Of a stretch of 64,000 nucleotides of DNA, positions 17,140-25,585 are shown piece by piece. The stretch's first letter is position 1; every line of letters begins with the position of its first letter. A program made the translations under genes and the position numbers. Origin of the DNA: an uncultured bacterium. GTDB lineage: Bacteria; CSSED10-310; CALFER01. The notes under the pieces are model-generated. The model did no database searches. It was not told where the DNA came from and was given only the letters and a program-made list of their open reading frames with translations. The stretch lies in NCBI GenBank assembly GCA_937951895.1, contig CALFER010000002.1, forward strand, positions 1 through 64,000. The letters run 5' to 3'.

Positions 17140-17241
17140 GTTTGTTTCCTGATCGTCAGTCAATTGGGAGAACAATCTCGAACACCCGTCATCCTAGTTC
17201 AAGTCGATCGGAAAATCATCCGAATTTTCAGCCATCGAGGA

Positions 17242-17913
17242 TCACGAGATTCCATTGGTTCCGGGATCCGTTCGAATCGTCAACAACTCCTGAATCTCGC
17301 GACACGATTGCAGATAGGCGAAGCCGAATCCGAGATTCAGAAGTGTGCTTCGATGCATGGCTTCGGATTGTGCCGCCGTTCCATCGATCAGAAAGACGAC
17401 TTCGAAGTCACGGACGAACGCGTCCCTCGCGGTTGTCTCACAGCACAGATTCGTCATCACTCCGCCGATAATCACCGTCTTGATTCCGCGATCGTGAAGA
17501 ATCTGTTCCAGAGGTGTATTGAGGAACGCGCTGTAGCGCTTTTTCTGAATCAGAACATCACCTTCCTCCATCAGAAACTCCGGCATGAAATCATGAACCG
17601 GTGAACCGGCGATGATCGATGATGACCACCATTGATGGAGTATTCCGCCATCAGTCTGGGGATCGGAGTGCCCGTGCTGGGTCCGAATGATCAGACATCC
17701 CGCCGATCGGGCGGCCTTGACGAGTTCCTTGAAGCGTTTGAGATCACGTTCGTTTTCCGCGCCTGTCCACAGGTCACCGAAGATGATCTGCATGTCGATC
17801 ACGATGAGTGCCGTTGTGGAGGGATTCAACGATTCCTTCTGGCGGACATAGGGCTCGGCGATCTTCAGACGCTCGATGGTCCGCTTTGTGTTGCGCCACG
17901 ATGAACTTTGCAT
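17242..17913 (-). CDS. Isochorismatase-family cysteine hydrolase
   Basis: This 223-residue protein has an isochorismatase-like alpha/beta fold. The catalytic triad is visible as Asp in ALIVIDMQ near residue 40, Lys in LIQKKRYSAF near 125 and nucleophile Cys in GVMTNLCCETTARDAF near 160; the cis-peptide sits before the Cys. The substrate (nicotinamide, N-carbamoyl compounds, isochorismate or other) is not determinable. The ATG at 17913 has no ribosome-binding site, but a promoter -10 box ends six bases before it, consistent with a leaderless message. A TTG at codon 30 with AAGGA upstream would give a more typical N-terminus. It is followed at 102 bp by the pyrK-like gene. Confidence 0.85.
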   Translation of the reverse strand: MQSSSWRNTKRTIERLKIAEPYVRQKESLNPSTTALIVIDMQIIFGDLWTGAENERDLKRFKELVKAARSAGCLIIRTQHGHSDPQTDGGILHQWWSSSIIAGSPVHDFMPEFLMEEGDVLIQKKRYSAFLNTPLEQILHDRGIKTVIIGGVMTNLCCETTARDAFVRDFEVVFLIDGTAAQSEAMHRSTLLNLGFGFAYLQSCREIQELLTIRTDPGTNGIS

Positions 17914-17919
17914 GATATA

Positions 17920-17948
17920 ACTATAAGCGAAACAGCGACGCGCCGCAA
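17920..17948 (-). promoter_or_regulatory. Promoter of the isochorismatase-like gene (possibly leaderless)
   Basis: On the minus strand, TTGCGG (17948-17943), a 17-bp spacer and TATAGT (17925-17920, 5 of 6 consensus) lie directly before the gene. The -10 box ends six bases before the ATG, so initiation would fall on or within the start codon. Confidence 0.45.
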
Positions 17949-18004
17949 TGATCTATTTTTTTGAGGCGGCCGGTCACTGCCGGACCCATTGAGGAGGAGA
18001 TCCG

Positions 18005-18613
18005 ATGCTGAACCGAATCCAGTGGCTGGGACATTCGAGTTTCCGATTCGCGGGAAACCCCGTGATCTATATCGATCCATGGAAGTTATCGTCTTCCGTC
18101 CCGGCCGATTACATTCTCATCACACACGATCATTATGATCACTTCTCTCTCCCCGACATCGACCGCGTCAGAAAACCGTCCACGATCATCATTGGACCGG
18201 AAACCTGCCGATTCAAGGTTCCCGGTACGACCGTCATCGCACCATCGGATCGCCTGGATTATCCGGGCGTGACCATCGACGCCGTCCCTGCTTACAATCT
18301 GAACAAGACGTTTCATCCGCGCAGCCGCGATCGTGTCGGGTACCTTATCGCGATCGACGGACAACGGATTTACCACGCTGGCGATACGGATCACATCCCG
18401 GAAATGAAGTCCATCCAGTGCGACATCGCTCTGTTACCCGTTTCGGGAACGTACGTGATGACAGCCGAGGAAGCCGCCGTCGCGGTTTCGGATATCGGCT
18501 GCACAACCGCCATCCCCATGCATTGGGGCGATATCGTCGGCAGCCGGTCGGACGCGGAAAAATTCAGGAAACTCGCGCCGTGCATGGTCATCGTGCCGGA
18601 TCGGGTCGCCTGA
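18005..18613 (+). CDS. Metallo-beta-lactamase-fold hydrolase
   Basis: The 202-residue protein starts LNRIQWLGHSSF. It carries the metal motif ITHDHYDHFS (HxHxDH) near residue 42, later IYHAGDTDHIPEM and MHWGDIVGS as the further metal ligands. This is the UPF0173/UlaG-like branch of the superfamily, Zn- or Mn-dependent hydrolases with varied substrates. Metal-binding residues appear intact. The ATG has a strong GAGGAGGAG site. It is divergent from the isochorismatase-like gene and overlaps the convergent TIM-barrel gene by 26 bp. The physiological substrate is unknown. Confidence 0.88.
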   Translation: MLNRIQWLGHSSFRFAGNPVIYIDPWKLSSSVPADYILITHDHYDHFSLPDIDRVRKPSTIIIGPETCRFKVPGTTVIAPSDRLDYPGVTIDAVPAYNLNKTFHPRSRDRVGYLIAIDGQRIYHAGDTDHIPEMKSIQCDIALLPVSGTYVMTAEEAAVAVSDIGCTTAIPMHWGDIVGSRSDAEKFRKLAPCMVIVPDRVA

Positions 18614-19391
18614 TGAACCAATCGCTCAGCCATGTCCTGCCGTTGAGAGCGTCTCTTACCGTTTCATATTCGAAAATCACCGCAACCTGATCGAACGCGT
18701 GCCGGATCCCGCTCATCAACTCCTCCCAGGGAACAATACCGCTTCCGGGCGAACACCAGCCCGCACGGTCCCGGGGATTCGATCGTGCATCGATGAAATG
18801 AACGATGCAGGTTCCGGATACTGACCCGGCAATCCGGATCCATCTCCATGCAAGCCGAAGAGACAGCGCCGGAATGCCGATCACAAACAACCTGGGGATA
18901 TCCAGGACCGGGATGGAATCGCCCCGGTCCCAGACAGCCCGACTTCTCCGGACGGTTTCAACGGCATGCACAGTCTCACAACCCCGGAGTACCGGTTCGG
19001 GGCAGGAACGGAATCCGTTATCCCGGATGAACTGGACGATGCGTGTCACCCGGGTTCGCGTCATGCCCGGCCGATAGTGCCAAACCATCCCGTGCGCGCC
19101 GAACAGGCCGGCACTGCCGCAGAAGTGTTCCCGGGTGATCCGGAGTGTTTCGCGGAGCGCACGATCGTCGGCGACATCGTCATCGGACAGATGGAACAGC
19201 AGGGATCGGCCGGTGTGGTCGATCGCGTATGCAAGACGCGTGCGGGCATGCGGATCGTTGAGAACAGTCCGGTTGAGGTAGATCTGGACCGGGTCGAATC
19301 GATGCTGCCGGGCCCAGACCAAAGTGTGCTCGGGATCCTCGAAACGGTCCGGAAAGATGGAGGTTGCGACACCGAGATAAAGCGTATTCAT
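18588..19391 (-). CDS. Sugar-phosphate isomerase/AP endonuclease-like TIM-barrel protein
   Basis: The 267-residue protein has the alternating strand/helix pattern of the xylose isomerase-like TIM barrel: LYLGVATSIFPDRFEDPEHT at the N-terminus, LLFHLSDDD, AHGMVWHYRPG and CIVHFIDARSNP, ending with a VAVIFEYET strand. Not all metal ligands of AP endonuclease 2 enzymes can be located with certainty, so substrate and activity are open. The ATG overlaps the SpoIIE-GAF gene stop by 4 bp (ATGA). It is therefore the last gene of the leftward partner-switching operon, an unexpected companion for signalling genes. Confidence 0.6.
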   Translation of the reverse strand: MNTLYLGVATSIFPDRFEDPEHTLVWARQHRFDPVQIYLNRTVLNDPHARTRLAYAIDHTGRSLLFHLSDDDVADDRALRETLRITREHFCGSAGLFGAHGMVWHYRPGMTRTRVTRIVQFIRDNGFRSCPEPVLRGCETVHAVETVRRSRAVWDRGDSIPVLDIPRLFVIGIPALSLRLAWRWIRIAGSVSGTCIVHFIDARSNPRDRAGWCSPGSGIVPWEELMSGIRHAFDQVAVIFEYETVRDALNGRTWLSDWFIRRPDPAR

Positions 19392-21148
19392 ACCGGATCA
19401 GGATTCACGCACTTGAGAATCACGAGCGTCTGGTCATCCGGTGCCGGCGCGTTGCCCTGGAACCAACTCATGGTCTCGAATACCATGTCACAAATTACCG
19501 TAGCGGGCTTCCCGGCATGGTCTCGCAGGCATTCGATCAGGCGTTCCGGACCGAACCGCTCACCGGATGCATTCTGGAGATCGGTGATGCCGTCACTGTA
19601 GAAACCGATCAGGTCACCCGGTTGGAGAGTCAGCCGTCGCGACTCATAGCCCGCGTGACTGAAGAGCCCCAGGATCAATCCCCCCTCGGTGATCCGCTCG
19701 GTCGATCCATCCGCGCGGATGAGGATGGGAGGATCGTGTCCCGCGACAACGATTTCGAGCTGGTGCCGGATGGGATCCCAGCAAGCCAGACAGGCCGTGA
19801 TGAAACGGTTCTCGGGAGTCGCCCGGAAAATGATGGTATTGAGCGCTGTTGCTGTTTCGGATAACGCCTCACAGCGTTCCTGCAATGCGAGAAACGCGGC
19901 ATGATAGGTGGAAACCAGCAGCGATGCCGGGATGCTTTTCCCCGAGACATCCGCCACGGTGACCAGATGCTTGCCATCCGACAGCCGTCCATACCCGAAA
20001 AAATCGCCGCCGACCGTTCGGCATGGAACGGTTCTGCCCGACACATCGATCCCTTCGATCGCGGGGTCGCCGACCGGAAGCAACGCGTGTTGGATCTCGG
20101 AGGCTACCTCCAGTTCTTTCTCCATCCGCTCCTTCTCGATCGCCTGTTTCAGGAGGTCTGCATTTTCGAGACCGACCGCGGCCTGATTGGCGAAAGCGGT
20201 CAGAAGCGCGTGGTCTTCCTCGTTGAAACAGTCGAAACCACCCTGACGGTTCTCCTTCAACATGACAAGGAGGCATCCGCGCGTAATCCCCCGGCATATC
20301 AGCGGTGCGGCAAGAAAGAGCCGGTCATTGCGACTGCTCGGATCGGCATGGGGATCGAGATACGGGACGCCACGCAATGCATCCGGGAGTCGTTCGCGGT
20401 CGGGCTGGAACCCGAATCCCGCCCGGACCACAGGATTCCCGTCCTGCTGGTCGACCAGCGCGCCGTAACGCGCATTGAGAATCGCGGCGGCTTTGATGAC
20501 GACGTCCGTCACGAGATCGTCCAGGGCCTGGAGGCTGGTGATGGAGAGTCCGAGTTCGAAGAGGTTTTCGAGTTCGAGAATTTTCCGGTTGAGTCTGAAG
20601 TTGACTGCCCGGGTTTCGGCGATCAGCGCACGGGAGTGGAAAAACAGGCTGATATGTCGTGCCAGCAGACGGATGATCTCGATATCATCGGTCTCATACG
20701 GCATCTGCATGAACCGTGAACCGAGACAGATCAGGCCGAGAAATCGGTTTCGAACGGACAGTGGCACCAGGAGCCGGATCCCATCGGTACGCAGAGCCTG
20801 TATCAGTTTTTCGACGGCCGGCGAGCCGGGATTGTCGGTCGAGTCGAGGTCGATAGGGCCATTGTCGAGACCTTCCGACTGACCGGGACTCAGCGGTTCC
20901 GGGATGAACGGCGGGAGGTCCGTAAAGGTGCTGACTTCCAGACGCAGCGATGTTGAGGGGTAATCGGATGTATAGATGGCGCCGCGCGAGATTCCGATGG
21001 CTCCGAGAAGCAATCGGAGAAGATGACGGGACGCATCGTGAATATCGTCACGATCCGCCAGCACTCGACCGATATCGTCCAGCGCGGAGAGCACCAGCAC
21101 GAGACGATCGCGCGAATCGTCGCTTTTCATCGATTCCCGGTTACTCAT
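19388..21148 (-). CDS. Cytoplasmic GAF-SpoIIE (PP2C) serine phosphatase
   Basis: The 586-residue protein has two GAF-like regions at about residues 20-185 and 205-345. A short coiled coil (LLKQAIEKERMEKELEVASEIQHALLP) leads into an RsbU/SpoIIE phosphatase domain, about 350-580. The Mg-binding Asp motifs are visible in GGDFFGYGRL, VTVADVSGKSIPASLL, GDLIGFYSDGITDLQ and PDDQTLVILK. In partner switching this enzyme dephosphorylates the STAS antagonist, freeing it to sequester the HATPase kinase. There is no membrane segment, so the signal is probably a cytoplasmic ligand bound by GAF. Its start overlaps the preceding phosphatase gene by 8 bp. Confidence 0.88.
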   Translation of the reverse strand: MSNRESMKSDDSRDRLVLVLSALDDIGRVLADRDDIHDASRHLLRLLLGAIGISRGAIYTSDYPSTSLRLEVSTFTDLPPFIPEPLSPGQSEGLDNGPIDLDSTDNPGSPAVEKLIQALRTDGIRLLVPLSVRNRFLGLICLGSRFMQMPYETDDIEIIRLLARHISLFFHSRALIAETRAVNFRLNRKILELENLFELGLSITSLQALDDLVTDVVIKAAAILNARYGALVDQQDGNPVVRAGFGFQPDRERLPDALRGVPYLDPHADPSSRNDRLFLAAPLICRGITRGCLLVMLKENRQGGFDCFNEEDHALLTAFANQAAVGLENADLLKQAIEKERMEKELEVASEIQHALLPVGDPAIEGIDVSGRTVPCRTVGGDFFGYGRLSDGKHLVTVADVSGKSIPASLLVSTYHAAFLALQERCEALSETATALNTIIFRATPENRFITACLACWDPIRHQLEIVVAGHDPPILIRADGSTERITEGGLILGLFSHAGYESRRLTLQPGDLIGFYSDGITDLQNASGERFGPERLIECLRDHAGKPATVICDMVFETMSWFQGNAPAPDDQTLVILKCVNPDPV

Positions 21149-23714
21149 CCCGGACCTTCAGAACCATCAGCGTGATGTCATCCGTTTCGGACGCGCCATC
21201 TCTGAACGCCATCACCTGCGTCATGATCGCCTCACGGATCTCCGTCACCGTCTTCGATGCCTCCTGACGGATCGCCTCCTCGAGCCGGTCAAACCCGAAC
21301 ATCTCACCCTGCGCATTCAGAGTCTCGACGATCCCATCTGTGTACAGCACCACGAGATCTCCCGGTTCGAGGGTAACCTCGCGTATCTCAAGCCGCAAAT
21401 CCCTCCTCACCCCCAGAGGGTACGCGACCGATTCCAGTTCCACGAGCTGCCGGGGGCGGGCACGGTAGTGGAAGGGGAAGTGATGGCCCGCAGAAGCAAA
21501 CGTCAGGCGGCGGCCATCCGGGCTGATCTGGCCATAGAGAAACGTCATGATGAGGCGTTTTTTCATTGCATCACAGATCATGATGTTCAGCGAAGAAATC
21601 ACTTCGGCGATATCGCGGGAAACCCGGACCTGATTCAGCAGGCAACTCTTCGCCATCGACATGAGCAGTCCCGAACTCATGCCATGTCCCGACACATCTC
21701 CGATCGCAATCCCGAACGCGCCATCCTGGTATTCGATGTAATCGAAGTAGTCGCCGCCGACTTCCGTTACCGGAACGCATGTGCCGGTAACCTCGATGTA
21801 GCGCAATACCGGATCGGATGCCGGCAAAAGCGACCTCTGGATCAACCGGGCGGTCTCGAACTCCTCACGCATCCGTTCCTGCTCGATGCGCTCGATGATG
21901 ACCCCCTCCCGTTCAATCTCGTAGGCGTTCAGACTCCGGGCCATCATGTTGAAATCCGAAGCGAGTTCGCCGAATTCGTCCGATGTCGTGATCGGAATCT
22001 GATGCATCAGGTTTCCCTTGCGGAGTTGGGTGGTGCCTTCCTTGATCAGTTGAACGGATGAGTTGATTTTACGGTTGATCAGGAAACTGGTTGACAGGGA
22101 GAGGATGATCAGGCCGATGAGCACACCGATTCCCAGCGCCAGGAAGGCGAAGACGATAAGATTCAGATAGTTGATGGACTGCGAGTCGAATCGGAAGTAT
22201 CCGTAGTCGGTCGATTCGGTCTCGGGTGCGTCTGCGTCACCGGGCGCCTCGTCGAGACGATCCGGAGGCGGTGAGCGAAAGATGCCGGAGGATTCCTGGT
22301 CGGTTGATTCGGTCATCATGAGACTTTGCGCGAGGATGCGGCGGGACGCGACGACCTGGAGTGTGGCTACCGAATCGGCGCCGGTTTCAAACGCCTTGGA
22401 CGAATCCGGATCGGGAACTTGGTTCGAGGTGATCGATGCCGCTCCGATCGCGAATTCATTTTCGATGGCGGATCCCGGAGTTCGCGGGCTTCGAATATGG
22501 AACTGGGTGGGTTTGCATGTTCGGAACAGCAGATATCGATAGTCGAATCCGGGGACCAGGATGATATCGAATCCCAGTATATCCTTGATGTATGCCAGCA
22601 TGTCCTGATCGATCCGATAGGCGATCACGGCCATGGATCGTCTGTCGCGGTGGAATCCGGCAATCCAGAGTTGCCAATCCGGGCGCGTGATCCGGAAGAA
22701 CCCGACATCCAGGTCATGGGCTTCGATCAACTGATCGACCAGATCCCGTGGAGGTGAACCGAACTCCTCAACCGTTCCGTCTTCGAACTGAATGAGACCT
22801 GCGCGATAGAACGGGGACCGGGGGGGCGGTTCATGACTGATCCCGTTGATCGTCTCCCACAGTTGCGTCGCCTGGGTCTGTGCCTGTTGTCCGATACGAA
22901 CCAAGATGCGTTTTGCGGATGCGCCCTGGTAGCCGCCCACGAGATAGAGAATACTGATGATGTACATCGCGGACATGAGTGTCACGGGGACAATGAAATT
23001 CAACAGAAACGCCCAGCGGAGGCGCGTGCGAATGCTGCGGGGCCGCAACCCGATTCGCAGGGCATTGCACAGGGCGATGATGGCGAGAACGAGGGTGAGT
23101 GATTCGGTGACCGAGTGGGTGCATCGTACGACGAAGTTCCAGTCCGGGTAAAAATGAGTGCGCGAGCTGAACAATTCCGGAATGGTCAGGAAGTACCCGC
23201 CGAGATGGATGGTGCCCAGGATCGCGACATCGATGGCCTCCCGGTTGGTCAACCGTCGTGTCCAGATGAACGGGATCAGGAGAAGCAGGAGGATCCAGGC
23301 GAACAGAGGCGGTGGCATTTGATGCAGGGGGAGCAGCAGGAGCAGGATGATGAGAAAGGACCAGCGGCCGAATTTCGACCGGGGCAACAGGAAGAGTCTG
23401 AGGGTGCCGATTGTGATGAGGGCGGCGAGCGGCATGGCGAGCAGGGTGCCGAACCAGAAGACGGATCGCGACAGGGGGTATGCCGCAGAGGCAATCAGGA
23501 ATGCGAGCCAGGCCAGACTCGCCGATTGAATCGTTCGAACCCGGCGGGCGAACGGCATCAACCTGGATTCTATGCCGTCGAATCCCATGAGTGTCAGGAT
23601 GAGGGATGCGATCACGAGGACGTCGCCGGTGAGAGGGTGACTCAATCCATGAGACACATAAACGGAGACGGCATAGAGTATCAGTGCGGCGGGCAGTGTC
23701 AGGCGCTGCGTCAT
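21141..23714 (-). CDS. Membrane sensor SpoIIE phosphatase with HAMP domain
   Basis: The 857-residue protein begins with about eight hydrophobic segments (residues 1-290). A probable extracytoplasmic sensor region follows (about 290-520), then a membrane segment LNLIVFAFLALGIGVLIGLI near 530 and a HAMP domain (about 555-610). A RsbU/SpoIIE PP2C domain occupies about 640-855 with GGDYFDYIEY, IAIGDVSGHGMSSGLLMSMA, LVVLYTDGIVETLN and TDDITLMVLK. It probably transduces an envelope signal to dephosphorylate a STAS protein. It follows the STAS gene by 33 bp and overlaps the next phosphatase gene. The double phosphatase arrangement suggests one membrane and one cytoplasmic input to the same switch. 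Confidence 0.88.
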   Translation of the reverse strand: MTQRLTLPAALILYAVSVYVSHGLSHPLTGDVLVIASLILTLMGFDGIESRLMPFARRVRTIQSASLAWLAFLIASAAYPLSRSVFWFGTLLAMPLAALITIGTLRLFLLPRSKFGRWSFLIILLLLLPLHQMPPPLFAWILLLLLIPFIWTRRLTNREAIDVAILGTIHLGGYFLTIPELFSSRTHFYPDWNFVVRCTHSVTESLTLVLAIIALCNALRIGLRPRSIRTRLRWAFLLNFIVPVTLMSAMYIISILYLVGGYQGASAKRILVRIGQQAQTQATQLWETINGISHEPPPRSPFYRAGLIQFEDGTVEEFGSPPRDLVDQLIEAHDLDVGFFRITRPDWQLWIAGFHRDRRSMAVIAYRIDQDMLAYIKDILGFDIILVPGFDYRYLLFRTCKPTQFHIRSPRTPGSAIENEFAIGAASITSNQVPDPDSSKAFETGADSVATLQVVASRRILAQSLMMTESTDQESSGIFRSPPPDRLDEAPGDADAPETESTDYGYFRFDSQSINYLNLIVFAFLALGIGVLIGLIILSLSTSFLINRKINSSVQLIKEGTTQLRKGNLMHQIPITTSDEFGELASDFNMMARSLNAYEIEREGVIIERIEQERMREEFETARLIQRSLLPASDPVLRYIEVTGTCVPVTEVGGDYFDYIEYQDGAFGIAIGDVSGHGMSSGLLMSMAKSCLLNQVRVSRDIAEVISSLNIMICDAMKKRLIMTFLYGQISPDGRRLTFASAGHHFPFHYRARPRQLVELESVAYPLGVRRDLRLEIREVTLEPGDLVVLYTDGIVETLNAQGEMFGFDRLEEAIRQEASKTVTEIREAIMTQVMAFRDGASETDDITLMVLKVRDE

Positions 23715-23747
23715 CGTACGGGAAACCTACCCCTCACGGGAGATCCG

Positions 23748-24098
23748 TCAGCCCGTCTGGAATATCCGGGCGGCGGCGCTTTCGTCTTCGAACAGCTCGG
23801 CGTATTGCAGCAAACCCATGATCCGGAATGTTTTAGCGATAGTGGGCGTCAGGTTGGAGAAAGCGAGTCGACCCTGCTTTTCCATCACTTTTTCGATGAT
23901 TTCGATCAGAATGGAGATCCCGATGGAATTGACGACTTTGGATCCGTCCAGATTGACGATGAACCGGTTGATGCTCTGATCCATCATCCGATAACACTCC
24001 TCGGCGATTTTTTCTCCACCCAGATTATTGATATATCCGTGTGATCGGAGTACCGCATAATCCGCACTTTTGATCACATCGACATGAAAATCAGTCAT
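23748..24098 (-). CDS. STAS-domain anti-sigma-factor antagonist
   Basis: A 116-residue RsbV/SpoIIAA-like STAS protein. The phosphorylatable Ser lies in KVVNSIGISILIEII near residue 55; the usual D-S-S-G is here N-S-I-G. The C-terminal strand-helix LAFSNLTPTIAKTFRIMGLL is typical. When unphosphorylated it would bind the HATPase kinase encoded just upstream. Its ATG lies 8 bp inside the kinase gene, so translation is coupled. An AAGGACAG site precedes the start. Confidence 0.85.
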   Translation of the reverse strand: MTDFHVDVIKSADYAVLRSHGYINNLGGEKIAEECYRMMDQSINRFIVNLDGSKVVNSIGISILIEIIEKVMEKQGRLAFSNLTPTIAKTFRIMGLLQYAELFEDESAAARIFQTG

Positions 24099-24525
24099 GA
24101 TTGCTGTCCTTCCCGCGAACCTTGAAGCGTTTGGTCATTGTGATCGAGGTTCCCGTGGTGCCGCTCTGAATCGATACCTCGTCCATGTAATGACTGATCA
24201 ACTTCAATCCCCAGCCTCGCTTACGTGTTTTCCGGCCGATCTTGTCCTCGATCCGGGGCGTTTCCACCCGGGAAACATCAAACCCGACACCATGATCCGA
24301 AACCTGCACCTGAATGCGTTCGTCAAACACGGCGAAATGCATGAATATTCGACGATCAGCGCTCTTCGAATGTTCCATGGAATTGATACAGGCTTCGATC
24401 AATGCCTGCTTGATCTCATCGATCTGATCCGGAGTCAGGGTGGTATAATCCGAGAGGGCATCGGCGGTTTTGGAAACAGCCAATTCCATGTCCGGAATCA
24501 TCGGAACCGTGAGAAAAACATCCAA
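24091..24525 (-). CDS. RsbW-like HATPase serine kinase/anti-sigma factor
   Basis: A GHKL-fold ATPase of 144 residues: the N-box IKQALIEACINSMEHS, G1 SDHGVGFDV and G2 KRGWGLKLISHYMDE. It phosphorylates the STAS antagonist and binds a sigma factor or other target. The start is assigned to the TTG at 24525, which has AAGGAG nine bases upstream. Another TTG at 24591 gives 22 more residues but no ribosome-binding site. It heads the leftward operon kinase, STAS, membrane phosphatase, GAF phosphatase, TIM-barrel protein. No sigma factor gene is in the window. Confidence 0.85.
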   Translation of the reverse strand: MDVFLTVPMIPDMELAVSKTADALSDYTTLTPDQIDEIKQALIEACINSMEHSKSADRRIFMHFAVFDERIQVQVSDHGVGFDVSRVETPRIEDKIGRKTRKRGWGLKLISHYMDEVSIQSGTTGTSITMTKRFKVRGKDSNHD

Positions 24526-24602
24526 AGCGGCTTTCTCCTTCAAGTGTTCCTCACTACAGGTCTTTCGGCCCGATCGATCAATCAGATCCAAATAAATAAC
24601 AT

Positions 24603-24608
24603 TTTGAC
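24603..24608 (+). promoter_or_regulatory. Candidate -35 element in the divergent partner-switch intergenic region
   Basis: A perfect TTGACA at 24603-24608 lies in the 143-bp space between the two divergent partner-switching operons, pointing at the rightward STAS gene. No good -10 hexamer is found 16-18 bp downstream, so it may need an activator or be fortuitous. The gap has no other recognisable element. Confidence 0.2.
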
Positions 24609-24668
24609 AACGAAAGCAAGATGATGCATGCTTTGAGGTGTTAAAACGCTCTTCTTTGGAGGTGCCCG

Positions 24669-25010
24669 ATGAAGATCAAACGGCGTGAACGCGGTGGAAT
24701 CACGATTCTCGATATTTCCGGCGATATCACAATCGGTCAGGGTGATGTCGAATTGCGCAAGGAAATCAACGACCTGATCGACAATGATGTCCGGAAAGTC
24801 ATCATCAATCTCTCGAAAGTCGCCTTCATCGACTCATCGGGAATCGGCGAAATCGTCCGCAGTTTCACCACCATGCAAAAACAGGGTGGAGTTTTAAAAC
24901 TGTTGGGGCTGGAAGCCAAGGTCCGCGATCTTTTCGTGATCACTCGGTTGATTACGATCTTCGAGACCTTTGAGAACGAACAACTCGCGGTGGAAAGCTT
25001 CTCGAAATAA
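24669..25010 (+). CDS. STAS-domain anti-sigma-factor antagonist (second copy)
   Basis: A 113-residue RsbV/SpoIIAA-type protein with the canonical phospho-acceptor motif VAFIDSSGIGEIV near residue 55. It also has GGVLKLLGLEAKVRDLF and VITRLITIFETFENE, a textbook antagonist sequence. The ATG follows TTTGGAGGTGCCCG. It forms a rightward pair with the kinase 12 bp downstream. It differs from the STAS at 23748 in the site motif (DSSG against NSIG), so the two pairs are diverged paralogues and not a recent duplication. Confidence 0.92.
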   Translation: MKIKRRERGGITILDISGDITIGQGDVELRKEINDLIDNDVRKVIINLSKVAFIDSSGIGEIVRSFTTMQKQGGVLKLLGLEAKVRDLFVITRLITIFETFENEQLAVESFSK

Positions 25011-25022
25011 AGCAGGCAGCAC

Positions 25023-25478
25023 ATGCCGAAATCCCGGAATCTGCCCGATGACGGCAACGAGATCGATTTTCTCGTTGAACTGAACATCCCTTCCCAGCTT
25101 GACATCGTTCGGCTGGTCGTCGATCTCGGCACCGCACTCATGGAACTTCGCGGCTACGACAGTACGGATTGCAGCGCGATCCGGCTCGCCATCCATGAAA
25201 CACTCGTGAATGCCGTCACCTATGGTCGCGTTGAGAATCCCGAGGCGAGGGTATCAGTCAAATTCTATTTCAAGGGAACCTGTTTTCATACGGACATTTT
25301 CGACGAAGGCCCCGGGTACAGTCTGAACGACATCCCGGACCCGACCCTGCCGGAAAACATTCTGAAGGACGGGGGGCGCGGTATCTTTCTGGCACAGCAA
25401 CTCACCGAAAACTACACGGTGGAGAAGTTGCCGGAACGAGGTTTTCGCGTGTCATTCTGCCGCCGGAAAAAGACCTGA
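25023..25478 (+). CDS. RsbW-like HATPase serine kinase/anti-sigma factor (second copy)
   Basis: A GHKL ATPase of 151 residues with N-box DCSAIRLAIHETLVNAVTYG, G1 DIFDEGPGYSLND and G2 GGRGIFLAQQLTENY. It would phosphorylate the adjacent STAS protein. The start at 25023 is 12 bp after the STAS stop. It is followed by a hairpin plus T-run that probably ends the two-gene operon. Relative to the kinase at 24091 it has a different N-terminus, consistent with a separate target. Confidence 0.9.
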   Translation: MPKSRNLPDDGNEIDFLVELNIPSQLDIVRLVVDLGTALMELRGYDSTDCSAIRLAIHETLVNAVTYGRVENPEARVSVKFYFKGTCFHTDIFDEGPGYSLNDIPDPTLPENILKDGGRGIFLAQQLTENYTVEKLPERGFRVSFCRRKKT

Positions 25479-25541
25479 GCCTGTCGGCTCCTCCCTGGAA
25501 TCTATCTGATTCATTGGCGTAATAATTGCAAAGTTGTGTCT

Positions 25542-25565
25542 TCCCCGCACGGGGATGACTTTTTT
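25542..25565 (+). terminator. Candidate rho-independent terminator
   Basis: TCCCC (25542-25546), loop GCAC and GGGGA (25551-25555) form a 5-bp GC-rich stem. Four bases later comes a run of six T at 25560-25565. It lies 63 bp after the kinase stop and 21 bp before the M14 peptidase start. The stem is short, so moderate confidence only. Confidence 0.4.
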
Positions 25566-25585
25566 CTTTGAAGAAGGGGAAAACA

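Noticed and set aside
17208..17229. GAAAAT/ATTTTC hairpin near the isochorismatase-pyrK gap
   Set aside because: It is a 6-bp AT-rich stem with no T-tract, likely fortuitous.
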